Assembly (NCBI GenBank): GCA_027475525.1
Contig: JAMWFC010000054.1
Span: 1,356,468 to 1,420,467, forward strand
DNA from: Macrolepiota albuminosa
Taxonomy: Eukaryota; Basidiomycota; Agaricomycetes; Agaricales; Agaricaceae
DNA: 64,000 bases
Reading direction: 5' to 3'
In this document: positions 22,108 through 32,793 of the stretch, in pieces
Layout of the letters: each line of letters begins with the position of its first letter
Position numbering within the stretch: position 1 is the stretch's first letter
Made by a program: the position numbers and the translations under genes
The notes under the pieces: model-generated
Told to the model about the DNA's origin: nothing
The model's input: only the letters and a program-made list of their open reading frames with translations
Database searches by the model: none

Positions 22108-22275
22108 CAGGTTGCTTAGATAGGCGCCATTTGCATTCGAAGTCCGACGTATGGCCCCCACAACAACTGTCGGATTATGATTATAGTTTGATTTATTTGA
22201 CTAGTTAGAGATTGACTTTTAATGGATTTTATAAACTACGATATCTTCAGTGTCTTGACCGAGAACTGAAAAAGT

Positions 22276-22640
22276 ATGTCTGAGGGTAATGAAGGCAACG
22301 ATGTGCGTCAAAAGAAGAAGGTTAGACGTGAGGTATGTTTGAAGCGTTGAGGTTGGAGCCATTACTGATACATTACTTGACAGAATCATTTTCTAGACAT
22401 TGAGGCTCAAGTCGATGATGAAGAAGACCCTGAGGTGGAAGAAGAAGACGACAATGGTAGTTTATGCAGACGCTCTGTATACCTATGGCTGACGATGTAT
22501 GGACTACAGATGGCTTTATCGAAGACAGTTTACCTGTCGCATTGGATCGAAGTCTTTCTCATCATCCACTTGCCGTCGAACAGGACCGAGTGATACAGAA
22601 CGGGGTGCTTTACTTGTTCGTGCTCGTGCCCCGTCTCCCA
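22276..22640 (+). pseudogene. Spt5-like N-terminal fragment, block copy 2
   Basis: Same start (MSEGNEGN at 22276), intron and acidic exon (HFxDIEAQVDDEEDPEVEEE) as the gene at 14751, and the PMADDVW segment. After the equivalent of the VEQDR stretch the match ends and the sequence jumps to the H segment. NGN and KOW parts are absent, so this copy cannot encode a working factor. Confidence 0.7.
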
Positions 22641-22689
22641 TCGTCTCTCATCGCGTCAAGTCTCGATTTGGATTTTATGACCCCTTGCG

Positions 22690-22905
22690 CGATCATTCTA
22701 TACAAGTATCCATCTCCGCAATCATTTATTGCCTTTTTAAGGACAAAGCGCCTTTGTCTGGATTCATTACATAATCTTTTTTGCCAAGATTTAACTCTGC
22801 GCGACCCTTTTGGATACTTACTCGTCGCCTTTGTCTGGATTCATTACATAATCTTTTTTGCCAAGATTTAACTCTGCGCGACCCTTTTGGATACTTACTC
22901 GTCCT
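22690..22905 (+). pseudogene. H-segment fragment, block copy 2
   Basis: The stretch ATCCATCTCCGCAATCAT through GGATTCATTACATAATCT matches 40262-40365 and, inverted, 11600-11700. It directly follows the truncated Spt5-like piece, keeping the block order. A 77-bp duplication (22750-22903) lies in it. Confidence 0.6.
22750..22903. repeat. Exact 77-bp tandem duplication (probable assembly artefact)
   Basis: 22750-22826 equals 22827-22903. Confidence 0.9.
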
Positions 22906-22959
22906 TCTTCGTTATGTCCGCCCTACAGGTACTTATTCCTATGCTGAGAGGATTCCATT

Positions 22960-24887
22960 GATATCCCTTAGATCAACCAGTACCGGTTTCATAGTGACCT
23001 TAAAGGCAGTAAGGGCCCGATCAGTTCCGTTGTTTTCAACCGTGACGCTACCCTTGTATTCATTGGTAGTGAGTTGCGAATTGTAGATTGGTATTTTTCC
23101 TTTGAGCGCTTTGTTTAAGGTGACGATGGCCACGTTCGCGTATATTCAACAAGCGACTTCACCCCCATTCAAACTCTTCATGAACCGGCTTGGGGCAAGG
23201 TCACCGCTTTGACTTGCATAGACTCAGAGTCTGCTGCCGATGGTAGGGTTGGAACCCTTTGTGTCGGAAGCATACGAGGGCTGGTATCCCTCGTTCCTCA
23301 GGCGAAACACAAGAGCGTGCGCGCTCCTTTTTGACCTTGTGATATCTTGCTGACATATATCAAAGTGGTTCACCCAAAGATCTTCGAAGTCCATTGAAGT
23401 GTTTAAGTTTAATGATAGCGTCGCTGCACAAGTATACGACGCCGCAAATCAACGAATTGCGATTGCCAGCCACAGTGGGATCCTGAAGTTATTTAGCGTA
23501 GATGGAGGTGAGTCGAATTCGATGTGTTAGTTATTCGATGATCTCATTGATTATAAGCTGATTTGATTGAACTCTGGACCGTTGCGGATGCACCTGGAGT
23601 AATACCCATCAGCCTAGCATTCTTTGGAGGAGGCAACCAGAGCCTCCTAATTCACAAATTAGAAAATGGAGAGATGTAAGATCATTAGTGCGAAACTTGT
23701 TGCACCCTTTTTATCCTTAGCTTGTAGGACATGCCGAGACGCGCAGACTTCAGAGGTCCTTTGGCAAAAATATTTAACATGCGCTGTGTGCGTTCCACGT
23801 ATGCACCATTGCTATCATCTTACTTTGTTCTAGCGGCCACGCGGCCCTTTCTCCTCGCGAAGACCTTCTTCTCGTGCATAATCTGACGGAAAGCTACGCC
23901 CAAGTCTACCGCTTTCCAGGATCACTACCAGAGGCGATCCTTCCCGTTCAATTCAAGAGGCAGGTCACGTTCCAAGGCGCTTGGGCCGAAGATGGGAACA
24001 TTGCTGTCTATGGGAACGATCATGGAATCATCCATGTTTTGGATATGGCGACGCGAGAAGTTATCCAACAATTAACCACGAGAGGTAAGCTTTCCATTTA
24101 ATCGTAACGCAGTATTCATTATCACCGACTTCCAGGGCTTATACAGACAGTTGCCACCGCACAGCTCTCAAACGGTCTCCACATCATTATCGGCGGATCT
24201 AGTTCCGGCGACTTTTGCGCATCAGTGTGGACGAAGCAGGTGAGCGAGTGATCTAATCATTTCTCAAACCGCCGGTATATGATGTGGAACGCCTTACTAG
24301 CCTAACGTACCTTATAATGAGCCTACTGTTGCACACTCGGCGGCACCTGTGATAAACTGGTCCCGGAATGCAGAGCGGGGCCTCATCTTGTTCTTATTCT
24401 TGGCAATTGCCATCCAATACTTCTCTCCTGCTCTAGCCCTTTCATCCCTAAATGTAAGTTTGATGTTTCCTGATTGCGCTTACTGGATTGAATTTGTTAT
24501 CCTAAGCCCATCCTTTTTTTTAATTCCGCGCGCTTCGCAGCGCTGCGTCCCCAAGACGCTGCTGCCCAAGCTTCAGTCGTTTTTACTCGAACGGTCTATG
24601 AAACGGCGGAGCAGGCGGCATCTACTCAAACCGCCCTTGTTATCAGTAATGATGCCCCGGGTCATTCGGAATGCGCAGAGCAGACTGGGATTCTCTCTGT
24701 TGCGCACACGGTGACCGTTCAGCCTGAAGTAGTCACCAAGACGGTCACTGCTGTGCGATTGGAAACTCAGACTGTAACGGTTGTCACTCACTGGGTGGAG
24801 GAAAGTCCGCCTACCGGCGACGTAGAGCAAATAATCATGGAGGATTCATTGTCCTCATCGCCAGGAGGTGGCATATTCTCAGCGTAA
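22960..24887 (+). CDS. WD40-repeat protein with C-terminal membrane anchor
   Basis: The first recognisable sequence is a WD40 blade (KGSKGPISSVVFNRDATLVF) joined by a GTAGTG...TTTAAG intron to GDDGHVRVYSTSDFTPIQTL. Further blades follow in separate exons: VFKFNDSVAAQVYDAANQRI; CRDAQTSEVLWQKYLTCAV joined to GHAALSPREDLLLVHNLTE; GAWAEDGNIAVYGNDHGIIH. Near the end a hydrophobic segment (LILFLFLAIAIQYFSPALAL) predicts one membrane helix, followed by a Thr/Val-rich tail ending at 24887. Exons from blade 2 to the stop keep phase across five GT-AG introns, so the gene looks intact. The start codon is uncertain because the sequence just upstream belongs to the block copy 2 edge. Function is unknown; the architecture is common in mushroom genomes. 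Confidence 0.65.
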
Positions 24888-25195
24888 CTGACTTGCCGTA
24901 ATCTTCTTATCCCGGAGCAAGTCATTCTACATGTAACTTTTTGTTCCGGTGTCAACTCAGTAACTTTGGGTAGAAGAGGAGCTGGGTGTGCGCCGGCGCT
25001 GTATTACTTTAATAACATCGGTTACCATTTTTCTGTGCCGTCGTTCCGCTTCTTCCATTCTACGACTGCTATTTCCATAAATTCTTGATCATATAGAATA
25101 ACGTACTATATGGCACAATTCTCGCGGAGTACTCACCTAAGAAGGCATTGCATTCGTCTGCTGAATGATCATGTCACGTGAAATATATGTACTTG
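24888..25195. other. Downstream region of the WD40 gene
   Basis: About 300 bp with no coding frame or repeat; probably the WD40 3' untranslated region up to the edge of the inverted repeat. Confidence 0.35.
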
Positions 25196-25404
25196 CAACG
25201 AATTTTCCACTTTTACTAAGATTGATATATAGCTATGCTGTACATATGGATGTATCTATGGCAATACCCCGCGGTAGAGTTAGTGAAAAAAACCTACTAA
25301 ACAACCCCGCGTTATATATGACGAAGCGCTAATCGGTTCATAATTCTAGGGATAATAGAATGTTAGGTTTCTTGGAATATAGATTCGGCCTTGATGCGCC
25401 CGGC

Positions 25405-25851
25405 TTACAAACCTGCATAGTATGTATCGATCAAGGCACTCGTCACAGATGAGAGAGGATCCACATACCGTCGGACAGCGAAGTTGGAAAACATCGCATC
25501 CTTCCGCCTCATGCTGACAAATTCCTTTTTGACTCCTTTTCTGAGGACGAATATATCTCCTCGCCAAATTCGGGAAGACCATGGTTGGACGTGGTGATTG
25601 AGCATGAGGTTGACGTGATTTCGAAAGAAGATGTGGAATTGGAACTTTTTGTGCCCTCGGACAATGGTGACAATGGCGTGATGGATGGTTGGCTGAATTT
25701 CATGATGTTTCAGCAGATATTGAAGGTTGGGACGCCTCCCGTTCGAGTTAGTCTGACAGAGGACGCGCTTGACGACTGGTTGCGCATAGGACGTTCCGTA
25801 GAATCGGCCATTTAGTGACGTTATCCAATCCTGTGAACGTATAAGTGGCAA
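25405..25851 (-). CDS. Unrecognised protein in the inverted-repeat arm (left copy)
   Basis: A 148-codon frame with a central IWRGDIFVLRKGVKKEFVSM stretch followed by a basic RRKDA...VRRYVD segment. I recall similar sequences in large mushroom gene families of unknown function, but cannot name one. The opposite strand is also open here (25585-25815, an acidic frame), so strand choice is uncertain. The same frame is conserved in the right arm, which says little because the arms are nearly identical. Confidence 0.35.
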   Translation of the reverse strand: MPLIRSQDWITSLNGRFYGTSYAQPVVKRVLCQTNSNGRRPNLQYLLKHHEIQPTIHHAIVTIVRGHKKFQFHIFFRNHVNLMLNHHVQPWSSRIWRGDIFVLRKGVKKEFVSMRRKDAMFSNFAVRRYVDPLSSVTSALIDTYYAGL

Positions 25852-25869
25852 GGGACGATCATGATGAAG

Positions 25870-26110
25870 TGTGCCTCACTCTGGTTGTTGCGGTAAAGGG
25901 TTCGAGACTGTGGACCATCTTGTAAATACAGTGCGAATAATGTGAGACGATCAGCGTGTTGAAAGAGATGAGCGAGTTCTTGTGCAAGAAGCAAAGCGCA
26001 TTGACGAGTTATATAGTCCTTTTTCTTTGAGCATATCGACAAAGATTGGAGACCATGCGGCGGACAAAGGGTCGGGAGTCGAGAACATAAGCGTGTTTGT
26101 TCTCTCTAAA
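25870..26110 (+). CDS. H-related segment in the inverted-repeat arm
   Basis: The plus strand reads RDERVLVQEAKRIDELYSPF, a diverged relative of RDERVHARETKRVGELSKPF in the H segments at 11.4 kb and 40.4 kb. The pattern of basic and acidic residues is retained. The surrounding frame is interrupted, so it is a relic or an exon whose partners are not recognised. Confidence 0.35.
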
Positions 26111-26506
26111 GCCCGATTATTTCGATTGTTTTCTTTGACTCAAAAGGACTTTTCTTTCTATCTCATTTGAAAGGCAAAAGCGTGTATTTCTGTTCCCCGA
26201 CGTACTGCAATATTTTCATCTGTGCGCACCGCGTGGTCCTCAGCAGCTAATATGCTCCAGAGTCGATGAGCTTCCTGTCACCATCCCCCAGCTTCTGCCG
26301 GTTTGAATGGTGTCATGGACACGCGGCGTGCCTTGATACGCGAACGTGATTGTGCCTTGACGTGCGGCGGTGTTCAGATCACCTTCAGTTCTCTTTCATA
26401 TCTACTGCGACTGTTGGAATATAGGGACCGGTTTGTTCAGATATGCATATGGATGGGCAGAGGGGCTGCAGACAAAAAGATGAATCAAGATGACAATACT
26501 GGCAAA

Positions 26507-26757
26507 AATCTCCTAAGCTGCCCTCTCCGCTCAATTTCTACCCCCGCTTCTTAGCTTAGTCGAAGGTGATATGATCAATCTACAAATTCAGGTTGTTGTG
26601 AATGGCTTGTGCCAAGACAAAACATGAGATAGAATAACTTACAAACGTACTCGATTACAGGCAGAACAATGGCAGATTGAGCATCAAGCCTGGCTTGGTA
26701 ATGCTCAACGATTTGAGTACGAGAACAAAGTAGTATTTTTATGGTAAAAGATATGCA
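26507..26757 (-). pseudogene. Inverted partial copy of the 3' end of the gene at 28725-30013
   Basis: 26507-26712 is the reverse complement of 29878-30083, the last exon and tail of the plus-strand gene there. Next to it, 26714-26757 is the reverse complement of about 31313-31360. Both lie directly against the inner end of the left inverted-repeat arm, so the left side joins pieces that are separate on the right. Confidence 0.75.
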
Positions 26758-26853
26758 TATTCCATACGTAGTATAAGTTTAAGCAAGTATAGTATAGCGA
26801 GAATCCTTCAACAAGAGATGCCAAAAAAGTCTTGAGGGCGAGAAACATGTTAG

Positions 26854-28201
26854 CTATTGGTCCAGTACATCAATATGCAAAAGTATGAACTTGAGCATCC
26901 ACTGCTGGAATGATCTCATGGGTCGGAACTGTTCCCCAGCAAAGATAGCCAGCCGCGGTGTTTCATCCAAAGCATGCAGCAAGTCGAATTCGTCACTACT
27001 TGTCACATGCGCTGCATGAAAAACCGGGGCAAGCTCCTCCATCCCAAAGTTTTCGAGTAATCTCCGGAGTTTCAGTGGAACCCTATCAATATCATTGTTA
27101 CCGCGTGAATGATGTGGGCAACCACTCCAACAATTGATGTCGCGAGAAACCGATGTCAGGTCCCTGGGCTACAGAGTCGAAGGTTAGCCCCACACCTCTT
27201 CTGAGTCACCAACCAATGCTTACCATAAAGTATTGTTCGAAGTGTTGAAGAAGGGAAAACTTATACAATGGGCTCAGCATACCTTCAGACAGACTATCCA
27301 TGAACTGTTCAGGCCCAGCATTCCAAGTCGTCAGGTGATTCAAGATGGATAGATGTTTGTCATTGACAATGCCCAAGCGAGCAAGAGCATCAATGACTGC
27401 TTGATTTTGCGAAAAAACCTGGATATGGGCTTTGGCAGTAGCTGGGATGTCTGGAGTATAGTTGCAGAAAAGACAAACTACACAACCAGCATCAATGGTT
27501 AGTCGTTCTTCTGACCTGCCACCAATGACACGTCCGTTGCTTTGAAATCACATATTTTGAGGTAATGGCAAACCAACGAATGCTGAGGGTCGAGGTCTAG
27601 TCATACGACAGACGGCATCGCTTTTAGGTCCAGTCATACTGCGGAAGGCGTCGCTTTTCCTTCCCTTCTGTAACCTTGGCAAACCAACAGGGCATCGCTT
27701 TTAGGTCCAGTCATACTGCGGAAGGCGTCGCTTTTCCTTCCCTTCTGTAACCTTGGCAAACCAACAGATGGTCGACGTCCAGTCATACGGCGTACGACGG
27801 CGCTTTCCCTTTGCTTCTTTAACCTTTCATTTTTTCTAAGAACTCTCAAGAAAACAAAAATTGGCCAATAGTCCTCAAATTCTTCGAGTTCGGGAATTAC
27901 TCTGACAACCTACTCAAGAATGAGTCTTTGAAGAACAATGGTTTCAAGTTACTCGCTTTCTGCTGGAATTTTTTCCATCTCTTTGTGTCTTGCATGCGGG
28001 GCGGCTGACCATTAACGAGGATTTCCTTCGAGGCGGAACGGATTGTTTCCTGAAAAAGAAAAAAAATCTACCACCTTCATGAGATGACGCGTGTAAACAT
28101 ACTCGGAGAACTTCCAATCGACCTTCTGACCAAGGGTAAATTCCACGTAGTTTGTAGATGGGATATCCTTCTGATGTGTAAGTGGGGGGTTTAGGGATCA
28201 T
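26854..28201 (-). CDS. Unrecognised multi-exon gene
   Basis: The start MIPKPPTYTSEGYPIYKLRG at 28201 leads to EVLR, a GTATGT...CAG intron, then ETIRSASKEILVNGQPPR. Further pieces read VIPELEEFEDYWPIFVFLRV and a basic tract, with a 77-bp duplicate (27614-27767) in the middle. Downstream exons read RLTIDAGCVVCLFCNYTPDI and AHIQVFSQNQAVIDALARLG, and after a GTAAGC...GTAG intron LLENFGMEELAPVFHAAHV to a stop at 26854. The 'EFEDYWPI' motif recalls a mushroom family of unknown function also seen at 39.5-40.2 kb. It lies inside the inverted repeat. Joins between the middle exons are not secure. Confidence 0.4.
27614..27767. repeat. Exact 77-bp tandem duplication (probable assembly artefact)
   Basis: 27614-27690 equals 27691-27767; breaks the frame of the minus-strand gene. 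Confidence 0.9.
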
Positions 28202-28280
28202 CTTTCTCCAGCAAGAAGCGTGAGTGATCAGTCAGCCAGTGTCAGCGTAGATAAATGACGAATGACAAATAACATTACAT

Positions 28281-28590
28281 AACGTAATAAATAAAATGGA
28301 AATGAAATTAAATTCCCAACCACTTTGGTTGTGATCATCACGTCATCAACAATCATCGGTGCACCTGCTTATATAATCTTAACGTAATAAATAAAATGGA
28401 AATGAAATTAAATTCCCAATTAAATAACTTTGGTTGTGATCATCACGTCATCAACAATCATCGGTGCACCTGCTTATATAATCTTAACGTAATAAATAAA
28501 ATGGAAATGAAATTAAATTCCCAATTAAATAACTTTGGTTGTGATCATCACGTCATCAACAATCATCGGTGCACCTGCTTATATAATCTT
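28281..28590 (+). promoter_or_regulatory. Tandem array of three T1 promoter blocks
   Basis: Three consecutive units start at 28281, 28381 and 28486. Each has an A-rich lead (AACGTAATAAATAAAATGG) and the T1 block with a CRE-like ACGTCA core and a TATATAA box (near 28370, 28475, 28580). Units 2 and 3 are alike at 105-bp spacing; unit 1 differs by small changes. The array ends just upstream of the gene beginning at 28725, so it could act as a multiplied promoter. Confidence 0.6.
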
Positions 28591-28724
28591 GACTTCCATG
28601 GGTGCCGGTGAAGCCTGTTTGCTATCGCAAAATCGCCCGTTTGGCTGTGGCATGGGGCAAGGACCCTTCCAGAAGAGTGGTTTTCTTCGGGTCGGGAGCT
28701 CTGAGTGGACAAGCCAGGCCCAAT

Positions 28725-30013
28725 ATGGATGATGCCATCATCTTCGGCTGCTTTGTTTTCGTGAAAGGACTCTTATCAATTCTTTGTCTTTGCACAATCT
28801 GTTTCTCACTCTTTGCCGTGTTCCACCCAGAAGTCCCAATGAATTCTGGAACTGAAAATGACAGCGACAACCATGACGGCACGGAGCATGCAATCAGGAG
28901 CCTTCAAGAACAAGTCTCGAGAATCCAAAATGCTGTTGACCAACTTACAAACAACTCCACCCCGACCGGGAGAAAAAAACTTGTTCGAAAGACATACCCG
29001 TTCAAAGTTCCTCAAAAACGGGTTGTTCGCTCTGACGACCGCAACACCGCCATGCGGATTACAAGATCCGAAATGTGCAGCATCCTTGGTATCGGCAAGG
29101 ATCGTGATTTCGCCAATATTGTCCATGCCTACCCACGTATCCTGGCGAATTTTGATGAGGTAGAGCGTTTCTGCAGCGACGACACTGCTCCGGGACCGAG
29201 TCTTCAAGACCCTCGAATTTACCTAGATAGCCCTGAATGCATTTGGAATATACACCTCGCGGGGGTCTTTGCCCAATATGTGACCGAGAAACATCACAAC
29301 AGGAATCTCAGCGAGGAGGTTGTCGCACGTCACTTCCTCGACCGAATTGAATGTCTTCGAAAAGTTTACAATAAGTGTCAACCCCGGGAGGATGAGAATG
29401 TGGAGGACGCTCAAAGGCGTGTTGAACAAGATTTAGCTCGGGATAGCCAGCAGAAGCGCAGGAGACGCAGGCAGAGTCAAGTAATTATAATCTTCCTATA
29501 TGGGTGGGTTGACACTGATATCCCCTGAAGTTGTATCAGGCTCGACTTGCCGTCTGTGAAGAAAATGTTGCAGAGGAAGGTTGGAGTCTTATGTTACAGA
29601 TGGTGTCGCGCCTTGAAATCAACGGTCAGAGTTCTGATGAGTCCGATGGTGGAAACCAATTTAGGGTTAAAAAACAAAATTGGCGGAGCCCTCAAGTTTC
29701 GTCTCTTCTATACCATATTGATGAACACAGACCCACCACCAATCATCTCGGGAACCGACGTCCAGGTGCCCCGCCCCGATATCGCCACTACAGCGAGGAA
29801 ATCACATCACGACAGCCGGAAGACATCCCTGCTCGTCTTCCTGCCAACATGTACAACACAACGTGGTACGATTCTCTCGTTGAGCATTACCAAACCAGGC
29901 TTGATGCTCAATCTGCCATCGTTCTGCCTGTAATCGACTACGTTTGTAAGCTATTCTATCTCATGTTTTGTCTTGGCACAAGCCATTCACAACAACCTGA
30001 ATTAGTAGATTGA
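28725..30013 (+). CDS. Unrecognised conserved fungal protein
   Basis: A first exon MDDAIIFGCFVF joins through a GTGAAA...CCCAG intron (about 28761-28832) to EVPMNSGTENDSDNHDG. The main exon has a helix (IRSLQEQVSRIQNAVDQL), a basic segment (GRKKLVRKTYPFKVPQKR) and acidic and basic stretches ending RRRRRQSQ. A GTAATT...ATCAG intron joins ARLAVCEENVAEEGWSLMLQ, then SSDESDGGNQFRVKKQNWRS. The 'SSDESD...WRS' pattern is one I associate with widespread mushroom proteins of unknown function. The last exon is duplicated in inverse orientation at 26507-26712. The gene lies behind three tandem TATA blocks. Confidence 0.5.
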
Positions 30014-30351
30014 TCATATCACCTTCGACTAAGCTAAGAAGCGGGGGTAGAAATTGAGCGGAGAGGGCAGCTTAGGAGATTTCGGTGCCTTGTGTTGAGT
30101 CAAATAGCAATAAAATTGTTCTCTTGGTCTATCCGTTTCTGTTAGTGTCCCTTGCTGTCTTTGAGATCTGTAGTCCCTGTCCTTAATTGCCCTACATACG
30201 GACGGTGCCAAAAAAAACATGAACTCTGAGCAAACAAATTTCAAGTTAGATCAAAAATTCTGGCCATGGGACTCGTGGTCGAATTCTATATTGTTTTCTA
30301 ATGTACTTTCGATGCCTATAGATTTGAGTGTTCCTTTCTAAATAGTTCCCT

Positions 30352-31139
30352 CTACAATAATCCCCTCATGGCTGCGAGTGCACGAATTTCCTCCACTTCG
30401 TGGTCTTCAAAGCCAAATGTCTCGTACAAGTCAGTTGGACCAAGTTCGAAAGCTGGGAGGGCAAGGCGTGTGTTTATGCCTGCATAGTACGTTTTTTTGA
30501 GAGTGTCGTTAGCAATTACCCATGCTATGGGGACCCGCAGAATGCATTTTACATCGTTTTCCAGCTCTCCTTCAGCCCAGAAAGAGAACCACATTGGGTT
30601 AGGGGGGGAGTCACATGGTTCAGCTGGCTCCCGGATAATGAGCCTTCGAATGTCCGTAAAGAGAACCACATTGGGTTAGGGGGGGAGTCACATGGTTCAG
30701 CTGGCTCCCGGATAATGAGCCTTCGAATGTCCGTCCCCCCTTGGTGTGGTATAGATAGACTTCATCGCCTCCTCCTAGGTACCGAATTTGTGAGATTTGG
30801 TCATCATCGTCCTTAAGCTTTAGGGCGACCCACTCGGGGACATTGTGATTTAGGCTTCCTGGCGAAAATGCCCTCTCTCCGTACACCTCAAGGACCGCGA
30901 CAGTACTGGCAATGCTGATCGGGCTGCCCATTGTAGAGTATGGGCTGGAAGGTGGGGTTGAAGCTGCGTCTGGGGTGTGCTCGCTTAGAGCTGTGTTTAA
31001 GTCGAGTAGGCCCTTCTTGATTGTGGGGGGGGGCGAGGAGGGCGTGTGGGAGGAGCGGGTTTGGTCCTGCATGACTTTTTTGCAGATGTCTCGACACACG
31101 TTCACGCGCGTTCGGAAAACCTTCTGAAGGTACCATCAT
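30352..31139 (-). CDS. Unrecognised conserved protein, frameshifted in a homopolymer
   Basis: The N-terminal half is Pro/Ser-rich; the C-terminal half is folded-looking: ISQIRYLGGGDEVYLYHTKG, MWFSFWAEGELENDVKCILR, TYYAGINTRLALPAFELG and YETFGFEDHEVEEIRALAAM. I recall a mushroom family with this 'IRYLG...FWAEG..ENDVKCILR...EDHEVEAIR' layout, with no known function. Removing the 77-bp duplicate at 30581-30734 still leaves a one-base frame difference. It lies at a run of seven Gs (plus strand, near 30602-30608), which may be a true indel or a sequencing error. Confidence 0.5.
30581..30734. repeat. Exact 77-bp tandem duplication (probable assembly artefact)
   Basis: 30581-30657 equals 30658-30734. 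Confidence 0.9.
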
Positions 31140-31267
31140 GATAATGTAAGCACCCCATTTAGAATGATAGTCTCTGTTATCAATGTTTACTCTTTACACG
31201 AGAAAGGAGAACTCGACCTACGGCTACGCTGAAATGTACTCAATTTCAGAAAGATAGCAGATCGAAT

Positions 31268-31312
31268 CCCGAATTCATTGGGACTTCTGGGTGGAACACA
31301 GTAAAGAGGGTG
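31268..31312. repeat. Short inverted copy of 28806-28846
   Basis: The stretch with TTGGGACTTCTGGGTGGAAC is the reverse complement of the intron-exon border of the gene at 28725. It adds a further inverted fragment inside the 1.3-kb inverted repeat. Confidence 0.7.
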
Positions 31313-31845
31313 TAATATGCATATCTTTTACCATAAATATACTACTTTGTTCTCGTACTCATAACCATGTCAATCTCGGAGCTGGTACCTTTCCCCTACC
31401 TACTTTGCCAGTATTGTCATCTTGATTCATCTTTTTGTCTGCAGCCCCTCTGCCCATCCATATGCATATCTGAACAAACCGGTCCCTATATTCCAACAGT
31501 CGCAGTAGATATGAAAGAGAACTGAAGGTGATCTGAACACCGCCGCACGTCAAGGCACAATCACGTTCGCGTATCAAGGCACGCCGCGTGTCCATGACAC
31601 CATTCAAACCGGCAGAAGCTGGGGGATGGTGACAGGAAGCTCATCGACTCTGGAGCATATTAGCTGCTGAGGACCACGCGGTGCGCACAGATGAAAATAT
31701 TGCAGTACGTCGGGGAACAGAAATACACGCTTTTGCCTTTCAAATGAGATAGAAAGAAAAGTCCTTTTGAGTCAAAGAAAACAATCGAAATAATCGGGCT
31801 TTAGAGAGAACAAACACGCTTATGTTCTCGACTCCCGACCCTTTG

Positions 31846-31999
31846 TCCGCCGCATGGTCTCCAATCTTTGTCGATATGCTCAAAGAAAAAGGACTATATA
31901 ACTCGTCAATGCGCTTTGCTTCTCCGCCGCATGGTCTCCAATCTTTGTCGATATGCTCAAAGAAAAAGGACTATATAACTCGTCAATGCGCTTTGCTTC
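31846..31999. repeat. Exact 77-bp tandem duplication (probable assembly artefact)
   Basis: 31846-31922 equals 31923-31999. The left arm of the inverted repeat has a single copy at the matching place. Confidence 0.95.
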
Positions 32000-32134
32000 T
32001 GCACAAGAACTCGCTCATCTCTTTCAACACGCTGATCGTCTCACATTATTCGCACTGTATTTACAAGATGGTCCACAGTCTCGAACCCTTTACCGCAACA
32101 ACCAGAGTGAGGCACACTTCATCATGATCGTCCC

Positions 32135-32581
32135 TTGCCACTTATACGTTCACAGGATTGGATAACGTCACTAAATGGCCGATTCTACGGAACGTCCTAT
32201 GCGCAACCAGTCGTCAAGCGCGTCCTCTGTCAGACTAACTCGAACGGGAGGCGTCCCAACCTTCAATATCTGCTGAAACATCATGAAATTCAGCCAACCA
32301 TCCATCACGCCATTGTCACCATTGTCCGAGGGCACAAAAAGTTCCAATTCCACATCTTCTTTCGAAATCACGTCAACCTCATGCTCAATCACCACGTCCA
32401 ACCATGGTCTTCCCGAATTTGGCGAGGAGATATATTCGTCCTCAGAAAAGGAGTCAAAAAGGAATTTGTCAGCATGAGGCGGAAGGATGCGATGTTTTCC
32501 AACTTCGCTGTCCGACGGTATGTGGATCCTCTCTCATCTGTGACGAGTGCCTTGATCGATACATACTATGCAGGTTTGTAA
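32135..32581 (+). CDS. Unrecognised protein in the inverted-repeat arm (right copy)
   Basis: Same 148-codon frame as at 25405-25851, opposite strand, apparently identical in sequence. See that entry for its features and for the doubt about which strand is coding. Confidence 0.35.
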   Translation: MPLIRSQDWITSLNGRFYGTSYAQPVVKRVLCQTNSNGRRPNLQYLLKHHEIQPTIHHAIVTIVRGHKKFQFHIFFRNHVNLMLNHHVQPWSSRIWRGDIFVLRKGVKKEFVSMRRKDAMFSNFAVRRYVDPLSSVTSALIDTYYAGL

Positions 32582-32793
32582 GCCGGGCGCATCAAGGCCG
32601 AATCTATATTCCAAGAAACCTAACATTCTATTATCCCTAGAATTATGAACCGATTAGCGCTTCGTCATATATAACGCGGGGTTGTTTAGTAGGTTTTTTT
32701 CACTAACTCTACCGCGGGGTATTGCCATAGATACATCCATATGTACAGCATAGCTATATATCAATCTTAGTAAAAGTGGAAAATTCGTTGCAA

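Larger units (their letters stand above)
25196..26506. repeat. Left arm of a 1.31-kb inverted repeat
   Basis: The arm is almost identical to the reverse complement of 31404-32793. The boundaries are sharp: TTGCAACGAATTTTCC at the outer end and ACAATACTGGCAAA at the inner end. The right arm is 1390 bp as written and 1313 bp once its 77-bp duplicate is removed, against 1311 bp here. The arm encodes the unrecognised gene at 25405-25851 and an H-like segment (25870-26110). Confidence 0.9.
31404..32793. repeat. Right arm of the 1.31-kb inverted repeat
   Basis: Reverse complement of 25196-26506, with one extra 77-bp duplicate (31846-31999). The spacer between arms is about 4.9 kb and holds the genes at 26.9-28.2, 28.7-30.0 and 30.4-31.1 kb. 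Confidence 0.9.

Noticed and set aside
22939..23133. Minus-strand frame with NEYKGSVTVENNGTD
   Set aside because: The plus strand here encodes the first WD40 blade with a valid intron.
25585..25815. Acidic plus-strand protein in the left inverted-repeat arm (and its mirror at 32171-32401)
   Set aside because: It overlaps the longer frame on the other strand; neither is proven, and I kept the one with the WRGDIFVLRKG segment.
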